Shown here one piece after another: positions 46,857 through 57,529 of a stretch of 64,000 nucleotides of DNA. Within the stretch, counting starts at the first letter, position 1, and each line of letters begins with the position of its first letter. Under the pieces are notes generated by a model. That model ran no database searches, had not been told where the DNA came from, and was given only the letters and a program-made list of their open reading frames with translations. The translations under genes were made by a program, and so were the position numbers. Source of the DNA: Thereva unica (taxonomy: Eukaryota > Arthropoda > Insecta > Diptera > Therevidae); contig OX465282.1 of assembly GCA_949987705.1 (NCBI GenBank), forward strand, positions 1,290,501 through 1,354,500, in the 5' to 3' direction.

Positions 46857-47515
46857 GCATGAAAAATTCGGAGCGCTACCAAAGGGAGCGAATTTGGAGC
46901 GATGTTTGTATGTTCCGATTGGAGTTCTAAGGAATTGAATGGGACGGGTAAACATTGGCCCCTGTGCTGAAAGTCGAGTCGTGTTTCGTGACAACTCGTT
47001 TGAGTTGAAGAAAGTGACGTTTCAGTCGAATTACGACTTTCAGCACCAGGACCTACAGTAGAAATGCTAAGTTGAGTTTAGGCATCTGTACTGAAAGTCG
47101 GGATTCGACTGAAGTCTTTTTTTTCAACTCAAACATCTTGCCGTGTCGTGACGACTCAACTTTCAGCACAGGGGCCATATACTGGTTCTCTTTCGTTGCG
47201 GTGGTCAAGTAGCATATTGGAAGTGTTTGATGACTAGTCAGAGGACCGATTGGGAAAACCCCTGCTGCGTTAGGAAGGGCGAATTTCGACCCCGCAGTTG
47301 TTTCACTTATCCACAGGTGCTATAACATGAATTAAAGGGATACATAGTTTTTCTTTTTTTTTACTGTGTCAAAACCGCTTCTCAAAAAATCAGCAATAAA
47401 AGGAGTGCTCCCCACTGCAATCATGCAAAGTTAAAAAATATATAGAACTGGGATGGGGAGGGGAACGCCCCAAGCTTTTTAAGGAGCTTTCTAGCATTGA
47501 TAATGCACTGGTCCA
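46857..47515 (+). mobile_element. Foldback-family arm, split by a hairpin MITE
   Basis: One arm of the family seen at 10087-11275. It starts with 'AAAAATTCGGAGCGCTACCA', goes on through 'ATCCACAGGTGCTATAACAT' near 47311, and ends with 'AAAGGAGTGCTCC' and 'AAAAAATATATAGAACTGGG' near 47400-47450. The opposite arm is missing. A 222-bp hairpin element (46956-47177) has jumped into it. Confidence 0.6.
46956..47177. mobile_element. 222-bp hairpin MITE
   Basis: Starts TGGCCCCTGTGCTGAAAGT and ends with its near-perfect complement (...ACTTTCAGCACAGGGGCCA); pairing continues almost to the middle. Each half contains a second inverted copy of the CTGAAAGTCG motif, so the unit is a palindrome of palindromes. 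No clear target duplication, so the superfamily is undecided. Confidence 0.75.
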
Positions 47516-47661
47516 GGGGTTTGCAATTTTTTGGCTTCAATCTGAAATCGGAGCGGCCTCTGTCCTGAGGCCTGGGGCAATTCACCATTGTGGCGGGCCT
47601 GTTCGCACTGGTCCCAATTCTAAAGAACCAAGAAATCTCAAGAATGCAAAGGAAAATTATA

Positions 47662-47963
47662 CAGGGTGTATTAGTGAAAGTGTCGAAACGCCTGGCTGTG
47701 AGTGGGTCTTGGATCTTGGTGGGTTGAAACCTTGGCTTTTACAGTTTTATATAGGTGGGAGTACTCTGCGTAGATTACTACTTTATTCATGAAAGTATCT
47801 ATTATGGTTACAAAAATACAGGGTAATATGTAAACCTCTATCAAAAAAAATTCAAAACGCCCTAGCGGCTAAACCCTTACGTTCCCCCACCCATACGATT
47901 TTGTTCCTCTATCCAAGACCTATCCACAGCCAGGCGTTTCGACATTTTCACTGATATACCCTG
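47662..47963. mobile_element. 302-bp mariner-like MITE
   Basis: Bounded by TA dinucleotides (47660-47661 and 47964-47965). Ends CAGGGTGTATTAGTGAAAGT and, reversed, CAGGGTATATCAGTGAAAAT. Inverted similarity runs over more than 50 bp, up to the GGTCTTGGAT block. No open frame. TA duplication and a CAGGGTGT start point to the Tc1/mariner group. Confidence 0.85.
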
Positions 47964-48191
47964 TACAAAACACTAATCCGCCCAGTTCTATGTTACCTAG
48001 ACTTCAAGAGACCTGAGTCCTACAAAGACTATAGCGCGTTTAAGAAGAAGAACGCTTCAGATATATAAAAAATTATTTTAAAGGAGGCCAGTTTTATGTT
48101 TAATTTTTTATAAAGGTAAATCCGTTGCGTTCTTCAAAAATTCAGACAGCCATTAAAATCGGTATCCTTGACCGGCTCTGCGGCAGTTTTT

Positions 48192-48560
48192 TTTTTTTTT
48201 TATGTGGCAGTGCTAAGCTCAGGAGTCACCCTTTGTACTACTAGTCTGTCATGTCATTTGTCACGTCATGGTGCAATGTCTAGCAGTAAGCTTAGTACGG
48301 GGGGATGGGGAGGGGTATAGGTTAAGGGTTAAAAGGTACGGGGGGGTATTGAAGAAGGTGGTGATGAACCCTGCGGTTGAACTCTTGGATGTTGTAGGAG
48401 CTCGGAAATACCGACTGCGGGAGATTATTCCAGAGTCGAGTTGTTCTATTTACAAACGAATTCATATCTTGTTGAGTGCGTGAAAAGCGTAGTTGCAGGT
48501 GAAGGGAATGAGACGAGTGGGCTAATCTGGTGTGGCGGGTGTAAGATTGCCGTGGAGGCA
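48192..48560 (-). mobile_element. 3' end of a CR1/L2-like non-LTR element
   Basis: On the - strand, 'SFVNRTTRLWNNLPQSVFPSSYNI' (about 48470-48400) is the ORF2 C-terminus. The 3' UTR follows with 'GACAGACTAGTAGTAC' and ends '...GCACTGCCACATAAAAAA' at 48192. Same family as 8010-8350. It lies head-to-head with the next element. Confidence 0.75.
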
Positions 48561-48577
48561 GGCACTTGCAGTCTAAA

Positions 48578-50340
48578 AACAGTACTTGGAATACTGCTTT
48601 CCATTTCGTCCAACAGCATTGGCTATGATGGAATTTCTCCTCGCTTTCTTAAGATTCTCTCCCCTTTAATTGTTGAAATTATCACGCATATTTTTAATTA
48701 TTGCCTGACAACCTCCCAAGTCCCTTTACTATGGAAAAAAGCCTTAGTGACTCCTGTACCTAAAAAGCCCTCTCCTGCTGTTCTGTCTGATTTTCGACCT
48801 ATTAGTATTCTTCCCTTTCTAGAGAAAATTGTATTCACTCAAGTCATTCGATATCTTGATTCTAATAATTTCGTTTCTAATCTCCAATCTGGCTTCCGTA
48901 AATCCCACAGTTGCGAAACTGCTATACTGAAGGTAACGACTGATCTTCGTTCCGCTCTTGATCGAGGTGATATTGCAGTACTAGTTCTTCTTGATTTTTC
49001 CAATGCGTTTGACTCTGTGGTTCACTCGCATCTCCTTCATAAACTTAGTCAACGGTATCACTTCTCTTCTTCTTCTGTTCGTCTTTTTTCTTCTCTTCTC
49101 TCTGATAGGCTTCAGTGTGTTCGGCACAATAATGTGATATCCTCTTTCCTTAGAGTACCTGCAGGTGTGCCTCAGGGTTCGGTTCTTGGTCCTTTGTTTT
49201 TCTCCCTTTATATTAATGATCTTCCATCCGTTATCCGTCACTGCTCTTTTCATCTCTATGCTGATGACCTTCATCTATATATCTCGTGTCCGCCTCATCA
49301 GATTGAGTACTGTGTCTCTAAACTCAATAGAACCCTATCTCAAATTAATGAGTGGAGTTCTAGTAATTTCCTTAAACTAAATCCAATTTAATCACAAGTA
49401 CTTTTCCTTAGTCGTTGCTCGTTGTCCCTGGATGGTTTCCCGCCTATTTTACTTGATAATGTTCCTCTACCAATTGTTGAATGTGCCAAAAACCTGGGTA
49501 TTGTTGTCAATTCCAAACTTTCCTGCTGTAATCATGTCTCGCTGATACTCTCTAAAATCTATGGCACCCTTCGTAATGCGGCTACATGGAAGTCTGTTAT
49601 CTTCGCCTATTCGAGCTAAACTCATCAAATCACTTGTTGTTCCTCATTTTCTGTATGGCTCGTTGGTGTATATTTCCTTCGACTCATCCTGCCGTCAGCG
49701 TCTTAAAGTGGCATTTAATGATTGCATTAGGTTCATTTTTCATATGAGAAGGTCTGATCATGTGTCGGGTGTCCAAAATTCCCTACTGGGTTGTGACCTC
49801 TTTAAATTCCTTGATCTCATGGCTCTACTTCTCTTGCATAAGGTCTTTTATTCCAAAAGTCCCTGCTACCTTGCTGACTTCCTTGTTCCTCTGCAATCCT
49901 TGAGATCCATCAAATTCCTAATTCCTGCCCACACTTCCCTAATTGGTAGTCGTTCCTTCTTTGTATATACTCTTAGAATTTGGAATAATCTTCCTAGTCA
50001 CATTCAGAGGATGAGCACGGCCACAGTATTCAAAAAACATGCATCTATTTTTCTATCTTCTTCTTCTCACTAGCTTTCTTTATCTCCCTTTCTTCACTTT
50101 CCTACTTCATTCTTTTTACTTTATTCTATATTTCATTCTTAATTTTCTTCTTCCTTTATTTTTGCTTTAATTTTATTTTAATTTTAGTCTTAATGTAATT
50201 GTAATTTAATTTAATTGTAATTTTTAAATCTAATTTTAAGTTTTTTCCTTTGTAAACCCTTCTGTTGTTGTAATTCTTGTATGTACTCTAAAAGATGTGA
50301 ATCTTGTGTACTGTCCAAAAATAAATTATTATTATTATTA
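48578..50340 (+). mobile_element. 5'-truncated CR1/L2-like non-LTR element
   Basis: RT from the fingers onward: 'GYDGISPRFLKIL', 'DFRPISILPFLEKIV', 'QSGFRKSHSCETAILKVTTD', motif A 'LVLLDFSNAFDSV' (normally KAFD), motif B 'GVPQGSVLGPLFFSLYIND' and motif C 'YADDLHLYI'. A stop at 49389-49391 and a frameshift near 49600 break it before the C-terminus ('GSRSFFVYTLRIWNNLPSHIQRM', 50010). The 3' UTR ends in (ATT)n at 50340. Same family as 13391-14290; endonuclease and ORF1 are missing. Confidence 0.85.
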
Positions 50341-51699
50341 TCCTACTCGCCAGATTTTTGTTGTGGAAGTGTATACTCATGTGTCGGTCTTTGTATTACC
50401 AGTCAGTCATGGTACAATGTTAGATACTAAGCTTATCCCTAAGGAAAGAAAAAGGGTGTGAAAGGTTAAGGGTAGTTTGGAGAGTGCATGAGGAAGAGTC
50501 ATCGAATCTCTCGTAGTATGGGTTTATTTTTTAAGCAGCGCAGCCGGCTGAACCACAGATACAACCATCCATGTGCTGGTTCCAATGGAGTGTGATTTCT
50601 AATGTATCTTGAAAAGCCTAATGTTTTTCCTGCGAGTGACAGTTCCATCAATTCCGACAGTGTTCGTTTCCTGGTAATTATTGGTAGCAGAACTGTTTTT
50701 TCGGAATAGAAACTAAGCCCAGTCCACTAGCCAACATTGAGGTGCGCAAGCTCCACTACCGCGAAAAGGTTTAGGTACCTGATGGGAAAACATCCACCAA
50801 CACATAGGCCAAACTAATACCAAACCTGAGCTACACGACCTGTGCTATCAAACCGGCAGTCCAAATTAATAATTGAGCTTCCGGTCGCACAAGAGGCAGC
50901 CCTCTAGCTACCTTCTTCCTTATTCGAGTGCAATAATCCTCCATTTCCAGACCTTTGGTTATTTTCTACAACTCTCCTCGCCCTCATCTTTTCAACCACT
51001 AGGAAGTGATCGTTGTCCACATTCGCTCCTCTGTAACTCTTTACATCCTCTGTAGCCACCTGCATCGTGCTGAACCTTTTTTATTATGAAATCTGGATTC
51101 AGTTCTTTAGATCGCGATCAAGTCTATAGCGATGTTTGATGGTGGCTTGATCACACAAAAGTCTCTCAAAGTCCCTTTTGGTGTTATTATTTCCGCTGTA
51201 GAAGATAGTAGCGTCTCTTCGATGTAATATTCCTCGAATGACATTCCATGTGACGGATTTTATATCGTAGTTCCTTAAATTATTAGCTCTTACCTTGCGT
51301 CGGTCTTTGCTTTAAATCCAGACTATTTCAAGGCTGTCTTCTCGATTTCACAAGGTTTTCCTAGAATGTTGTTTGTTATCAATATCACACCCAACCCCTT
51401 CCAAACCGGTCCCCGAAAATTTGTATTCCTTCGGGCATGGGTAATCTCTACACTAGGGCTGTAGATTTAACAAAGGATTGGTGTATTAGCCATTGCTCTA
51501 AACCCCTCATCAGGACCGGCACGATATCCTGGTGATGCTCTACCTTTTATAGAATGCCATCATTTTCCCTAATCCTGTCGGATTCCTTTCAATGATCAAC
51601 TAGAGTTCAATATATCAAAATTCTTTTTATGCACTCAACCCCCTTCAATATCCAAATACCATAATGTTACTTTAATCTAACTTCGATTGAATTTCAATA
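50341..51699. other. Repeat-derived or intergenic, no gene
   Basis: 50365-50430 holds a diverged scrap of the non-LTR 3' UTR ('ACCAGTCAGTCATGGTACAA' and 'ACTAAGCTT' types). The rest is unassigned, with stops in every frame. Confidence 0.4.
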
Positions 51700-51708
51700 T
51701 TTTTTCAG

Positions 51709-52080
51709 ATAATCCACCAACAGCCGTAGTTCCGCTAAGTTTAAAGTGATGATGCCCCTTAATGCAAAGGTCCAGTCCCTTATCTCAGACCTCTATAAGG
51801 GACTTGGAGGTAGCCCGGACCAACGTCTCATACTCGACCCACGCGAGCTTGTCTCAGTATCCGGAGACCCAGCAGAGCTAGACCCTATGACAGGTGAAAG
51901 GTTTGCATAGCTCCGGTAATAGAGAGGCCAGCATACCATTGCAGTTTGCTACACTTGGAGATCGCCGTACCCGGTTTAGTTTGCGCCACCAGACCTATAG
52001 TATAAGTGACTATAAGCTTAACAATCGTGTTGTTCATCCAGTGCAACATCATTTGTGGGGTAAGACCAAAAAAAAAAAAT
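51709..52080 (+). other. Coding-like insert ending in an A-rich run
   Basis: A 53-codon open frame (51749-51910) reads 'MMPLNAKVQSLISDLYKGLG' and ends 'DPAELDPMTGERFA'. It is followed in another frame by a basic stretch (51894-52070), then A12 at 52068. Composition is GC-richer and more protein-like than the flanks. It could be retrotransposon ORF1 or gag debris or a processed transcript piece. I do not recognise it. Confidence 0.3.
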
Positions 52081-53169
52081 TAAAGAAAAAGTAGACTCGA
52101 AATTACGTTCCTACTGAGAAAACAAGCAGACCCCCAGACCACCACCGTTCTGCCATAAGGTTCTGAACTCACTAAAGGACCAAGGCAAGGAGGCCTAAAG
52201 TGGAATTGAGAACCCCACAGAGCATACCCAAGGTCGCTTTCGTGAACTCTTTCCGAACGGGCCCGGGAAGCTTCAACAGACAAATGTAAGCAACAAGCCA
52301 CTAGGCAGGCTACTGAACTCGTTCCAGCGGTCTGCCCCAAAAATATCAGACATAGTGGTGGTACAATAGATCAAGCGCATGGCCGCGTTTGGAACCAATA
52401 TCTCATAAAAAGGACCCCATGTCTTACTCAAAAGCCTTTTGCAGGCCCATATAGCTCTAGTGGCTTTACTGAAGGCTTAGTCTGGCTGAGCGTTCCAGTT
52501 CAATCTTGTGGCTAGCTTTACTAGCCGGTCATTTCTGCGACCATCCTGTAGGTAATACTATCGCTGCTGCTAGGTTAGAATATACACATCAGAGAAATGT
52601 GTATCAAAGCAGGGGTTGACTTCTGAGTTTTGGATTCCGGAACCATACTCTGGTTCTGGTAAAACCCTACATGGATATACGGTCGGTGCGCAACGCCAGA
52701 AACAATGGGATATTTTGATCATTTTGTTGGCAGGCTAAGGTGTGTGATTGGGTTGTTGAGCCGCACAGCAAGAAGAAAGATCCTTAACATGCAGTTGGAA
52801 TCCCTCAGATGGCTTATGGCACTCTAACCTAACCACAGGGCACGGACATTTTAGGTATAGACTGGGCCTAAAAGACCTGGAAATAGCACATAATACTGTG
52901 CCGCTGTTAAAAGCTGGCGATCATAAGAGCATATATCACGGGGGTTCTATTGGACATCAAGAGTATGAGGCAAGTTTCCTTCACACAGCTATCCGCGATA
53001 ACTAGTGGAAAGAAAATATAAGTGGTCGTAGGATCTAATCTACCGGAATCTACACTAAAATGACTCTAGGAAGAAGGACGAAAAGTTATCCGCAAAGAGT
53101 GATCCAGTTTGACAACGCTTGAATGTGCAAGTGTTTGGATATTGAACTGCTCTTAGGATTCCGACTATC
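52081..53169. other. Unassigned repeat-like DNA
   Basis: About 1.1 kb, no supported gene or family string. GC content is nearer to the transposon debris than to the host genes. Confidence 0.35.
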
Positions 53170-53374
53170 AGAGTAAACAATTAGTCACACAATAAGTGAA
53201 GCGAAACTCACAACTTAATTTTATTGGCAGTAAAGAAAAATATACATGAGAACAGAATACGCCATAGAATAATCAAGAAAGCTTAAACTAAACCGGAAAC
53301 ACTCATTCTGTATGATTACTTTTGTTGCATCATCAGCACCGTGCACTTGTTTAAATCTAACTGAATTAAGGAGT
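53170..53374 (-). repeat. 205-bp LTR-like repeat, copy 1
   Basis: Nearly identical to 61272-61477 in the same orientation. On the - strand it carries CAATAAAA about 50 bp before its end, as in the R-U5 part of an LTR. It lies 0.4 kb beyond the end of the - strand Ty3/gypsy pol fragment, where a 3' LTR would be expected. LTR identity is inferred. Confidence 0.55.
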
Positions 53375-53794
53375 CTTCTGTGACATCTCTAAAAGTTGCA
53401 GCAACAAATATTTCAGCATACTGCTTGGTTTGATTAGTGGACACTGTGGGGCTCTGCTATAATCCAGTTGAGCTTAAGTCCCAGTCCAAATTTTTTAGCT
53501 ATTCAAGTGATTTTTGGCAAGTTGACAAGTGGATTGTTTAGCCTCCTTCACACGCCGCCAACGAACAACCTAGACCGAACAGAATTGATAAACATTCAAT
53601 TTTTTGTCAGTACTCAAAAATCACTCAAACCATGCAATATATGGCAGGCTTACGTAAGGCTTGGTCTTGCCGAGGGATAGGTGGTCGTGGTATTACTTAG
53701 CCTGAATATTGTGCACTTATCCATATTCGACGTACTTTCCGTGACGAACGCAATGAACGTTGGCCACGCTCGACCCTGCATACCGCTTCTAGTG

Positions 53795-54308
53795 TAGCGT
53801 TACCTATAGTGTGTGTGTTCCTCACCTCGGTCACACTCTAAAGCAGGTTTCAGTCTGTCAATAGCTATCAACTTGCTTGTGCCGTTTAGATTGACGATAA
53901 AATATTTACCTAATCTTTTGATTACCTTGAATGGACCCTCATATGGGGGTTCGAAAGGCCACCGAACACGATCTGTAAGGTGTCCTATACTGACTGTTGC
54001 GGCTGTTTTGCCGAGAGACCTTTCATATGTATACGAAGACGAGTTAGAAACTCTGAATGCTCTATGATGAGTGGAAATTGAATTGGGGGGCCTCCGATTT
54101 TGTCCATCCACAAGCTCTGCTGGTGAGCATTGCAAATCTGTTTTAATTGCAGACCGAATACCTCATAAGACAAAAGGCTAACTTTCCCTCCAATGAGTAG
54201 TGCTGTCCCTTCCCATTAAGGCCACTTTTAATTGCCTATGGAATCGTTCCACTCATTTGCTTGCTTAGGCTATTGTACGTATTCTAGGCGTACCTAGAAG
54301 TCTTGTAA
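53795..54308 (-). mobile_element. Ty3/gypsy pol end (integrase C-terminus)
   Basis: On the - strand, 54135-53800 reads 'CSPAELVDGQNRR', then 'RWPFEPPYEGPFKVIKRLGKYFIV' and 'IDRLKPA'. This is the tail of Ty3/gypsy integrase: the 'SPAELVYG' motif and the chromodomain-like 'PPY.GPF.V..R' segment. Frames shift between pieces, so it is dead. It continues on the other side of the hAT element at 56801-57140. Confidence 0.75.
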
Positions 54309-54316
54309 CTTCATTG
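54309..54316. repeat. 8-bp target-site duplication, left
   Basis: CTTCATTG directly before the hAT left end; identical to 56793-56800. Confidence 0.9.
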
Positions 54317-54789
54317 CAGTGGCGTACCTAGAGGGGGGCGGTGGGTGCGGTCCGCACCGGGCGGCACATATTTTGGGGCGGCATATTTTATATTTAGTTT
54401 TATTTGCAAAAACAACTTGTTCACTTCATAAGTTTACGTGTTCATTCCACACGACACGACAAAAGTCGGCGGCAAAGTAGGTATATGAAGAGAGTGTGAG
54501 AGAGCGCGATGGAAATTGTCCATCCCAGCGTCCTCTCTCACCTTCTTCTCCATAAACCGCCGTTGCAGCCGACAATTGTCGTGCCGTGTGTAGGCATAAT
54601 GGCGTCAAGCATTTTTTGACGTCACCAAAAAATCAGTTATATTTAGTATTTCCTTTAAAAAGTCATAAAGATAGGTGAAGACAGCGCCAGCTCTAGGGTA
54701 GAGCGAGAGGGCGATCGCTCTAGGCACCAGGTAGCAAGGGGCGTCAAAATGTATGCGAAAAACAATTTCACCCACTGCCCCCCTCTAGG

Positions 54790-56010
54790 TACGAAAAATA
54801 AAATTTTGATGGCACTTTTTGAGGGTCGCGGGGTAAGCAGGCGGCTGAGCATTCTTATATTGTTTGTAGCCAGCCAAGTGTAGGTGCTGATCAATACGAC
54901 CCGAAGACAGCACAAGCAGGGAGCACTAATCCAAGACCAGAATGAATACGGCGGATCTAGAGAGAGCAAAATCGATGAAACTCGTAATCTCGAGGTGTAA
55001 ACAAGCGTGCTTAGGGATCAATATACCTTTAAAAATACTTCCAAAGCCCCAACAGGACGACCTACTAGGCCAGTTGGCCATTTCTAAACCCATGCAGTAG
55101 GGTGTCGAATGTAGCAACAGTAAATTGGAATTTTCTGGATCCCTCTTTAATGAGGGCAGTCGGAGCCTGCTAACCGCAGTGGAGTACGCTGAGATCATTC
55201 TACTTTCTAGAAAATTTTTGGAAGCTAGCCACTCCCTGCGTGGCCCCTGAGAAGAGGGAAATCAATCTTCTTAAAAAGAAGAGTCCGACGCACCAATACT
55301 GAAGCCTAGAACGGCCGAATGGGCGTACTTGCGACTGCCTATACGGAGACTCCCATGACCACGGAACAACTAGATGGTGCCCAAGGGTGTCTTTTTGAGG
55401 CGATGGCTGAGTTGGGACAGGGCTCAGAACAGCCCAAGCCCAAGCTTATCGCTCTAAACAGCGCAGCCATATTGTGGCTGGGTACTTCTTCGTAGCTATA
55501 GAACATCTGACTGACATTATGTATAGGAGTCTATAACAGAACCCTAAGTATGCGGTAGTGAAGAGTACATCCTAAATGTACATCGCCCACCATTTCCATA
55601 GATGGCGTTCTCTGTGAAACGAAGGTCTTATGACGAGCTGGCGGGCGGGAGGCCAAATTGACTACAAGATTGGTTGGGTACAGCTTAGGATCAGAGGGGC
55701 TTCAAAGCCCATCACTAAAGCTGCCCCAGACAAACTTACAATCTCCCCTCACTTTAACCTTTCCGCTCCGATCACCAATTAAGCAGAAATGCCAACAGAA
55801 GCCTCACTCTGCCCCGAAAATGTAAGATGTAAGTTGCTCGAATGTCAGTATGGTGACCACTGCATTTTGTTGATCGTTGGTAGTGGGAGCCTCCTCGAAC
55901 GTGACTCTCTCCATCATCTCAAAATCACTAACCCTAACGTGAAACCCATTACCTCAATCCTTAGCCGTGAAACCCCCAACCTAAACAGGCTTACGAGGAG
56001 GGGGCATAAT
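54790..56010. repeat. 1.2 kb dispersed repeat, copy 2 (inside the hAT element)
   Basis: Ordered blocks shared with 28700-29960, same orientation. The left part is RNase H-type non-LTR sequence (- strand, about 54940-54795), the right part unassigned. The frame at 55789-56064 is not supported as a gene. Confidence 0.6.
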
Positions 56011-56239
56011 TCCCTAAGTAGGGATACAGAATCGGAGAGTACTCGATTAAATACTCATGAGTAGAAACGTTCAAAAGTACTCAATTCCTTGAGAATCGAT
56101 TGGTACTTTTTTGACATTTCTGCGAACTACCTTAGAGTATGCATTACCCGATTTTTGGCTGCGATAGATTACAAATACTTATCTACAGGCAAGAAATTCT
56201 AAAAATGCGCTCGCCAGATGTATGCACGCCTCTTTTACA

Positions 56240-56400
56240 ATTATCAAAATATTCGTAATCGACCATTCCAACTGCGAGTATCGCTTTACCAAGCGGTCCC
56301 CAACTAAGTACTCACCACGTCCAATGCCGCTGACCTACTCAAGTCTACGAGAACCGGCCTACTGAATATGCTCAATGGTACCCTTTAAATCCCCAATTTT
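56240..56400. mobile_element. Foldback-family scrap inside the hAT element
   Basis: Contains CGTAATCGACCATTCCAA, GGTCCCCAACTAAGTACTCA and GAGAACCGGCCTACTGAATA, matching the copy at 6210-6330 in the same orientation. Confidence 0.55.
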
Positions 56401-56792
56401 GCCCACATTATTATAAAACACTGGGAGCGTACCGCGCTTCGTTTGGACACCGTTAATGCTTGTAGAGAAGGAGAGTTTTTACAAAGGAGTACTGTGCGGG
56501 CCCCATGCAGACGCTTCAATACGTGCATGTGGCAGGCTAAGAACGGGCGAGTCTGATTTAATACGATGTGGGATATAAATTAAATCTATAAAAGCCTGTT
56601 TACATCCCACACGCAAATTGGAGCTCTTTTATCGCACATTTCTCTCTGGCTGGAATACAAGTTCGTGCAAATTTTTTTGTTGTTGAGTTTTTTTTACTTT
56701 TATTAATTTATATAAATCACCATTTGATTGACTTATAAAGGGCGGAAAATTGGATACTGCCCCGGGCGGCAAAAGTCTTAGGTACGCCACTG

Positions 56793-56800
56793 CTTCATTG
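56793..56800. repeat. 8-bp target-site duplication, right
   Basis: CTTCATTG directly after the hAT right end; identical to 54309-54316. Confidence 0.9.
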
Positions 56801-57140
56801 TATAATTTAGATTCAAGTTACGACCCTTGATGCTTCTGGCTATCTCGTAAATTGGTCTACGATTGTTAGGATATATGAAAGTCGAGATGTGGACAAAGGT
56901 CCTACAATATCTATATGGATATATTCAAATCTATTATTTGGGATGTTGAAAGCCGGAGACTTGATTTAAATTTTTGGCAACATCTAGACAGGGTCAGGGT
57001 GAGCATTAGTTTTACCCTTGAGTAACTACTGTGCTCTTGGAATCGGCCCAGAGATAAGTAATCTGCCACAACGTTTTGTTTCCCGGAGACATGCCTTGAT
57101 GTCTGTAGTGACTTGGGAAATTAAGCTCAGGTGTCTTGTT
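56801..57140 (-). mobile_element. Ty3/gypsy pol (integrase core) fragment
   Basis: On the - strand, near 56935-56845, 'FEYIHIDIVGPL' and 'YILTIVDQFTR' are the integrase catalytic-core strings (D of the DDE triad in HIDIVGPL, second D in IVDQFTR). It joins the fragment at 53795-54308 once the hAT element is ignored. Stops show it is inactive. Confidence 0.75.
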
Positions 57141-57345
57141 TGGCTGGGAGATCTTTCATTCTTTATATGAAGGGCGTGTGTTAATGGTTACGACGATGTC
57201 CCTACAACACTACTAAACGATTATCTATTGAACAATTGGATGGATGAGGGTCAGACCTGTAGGTTTTGCCTCGAGGAAGTTAAGCCTGCTCTTCACGTTT
57301 CCCGATACTAAAGCGCCATCGCAAGAAGCAGAAGAAGCTCAGATA
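57141..57345 (+). mobile_element. Tail of an RNase H-type non-LTR element
   Basis: + strand, 57195-57310 reads 'LNDYLLNNWMDEGQTCRFCLEEVKPALHVSRY', a degenerate form of the zinc-binding 'C..C...EE...H.L..C' tail after RNase H in I/R1-type elements. It abuts the receptor copy B duplication block. Confidence 0.55.
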
Positions 57346-57529
57346 GTGTAACGGGTGGGAAAAATAAAGTTTACACTAAAGAATTTTTAAATTTAATTCC
57401 ACAAGACAAATAGTGCTATTTGCATCAATACGTATAATCTGCGTATAACAATGCTAACCAACTTGTGCAAGTACTAATAGTATATAATTTTTTAATAGTT
57501 TTGTTGAAGCCATATTTTCTGAAAAGAGC

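Larger units (their letters stand above)
54317..56792. mobile_element. 2.48 kb non-autonomous hAT element
   Basis: Left end CAGTGGCGTACCTAGAGG and right end, reversed, CAGTGGCGTACCTAAGAC: 14 identical terminal bases. GGGCGGC-type motifs lie just inside both ends. The flanking 8-bp duplication CTTCATTG is perfect, the mark of the hAT superfamily. No hAT transposase (no RW or hATC dimerisation region) is readable. The interior has been filled by other repeats: a 1.2 kb dispersed repeat (54790-56010) and a foldback scrap (56240-56400). Its host site is a Ty3/gypsy pol sequence that reads through when the element is skipped. Confidence 0.85.
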
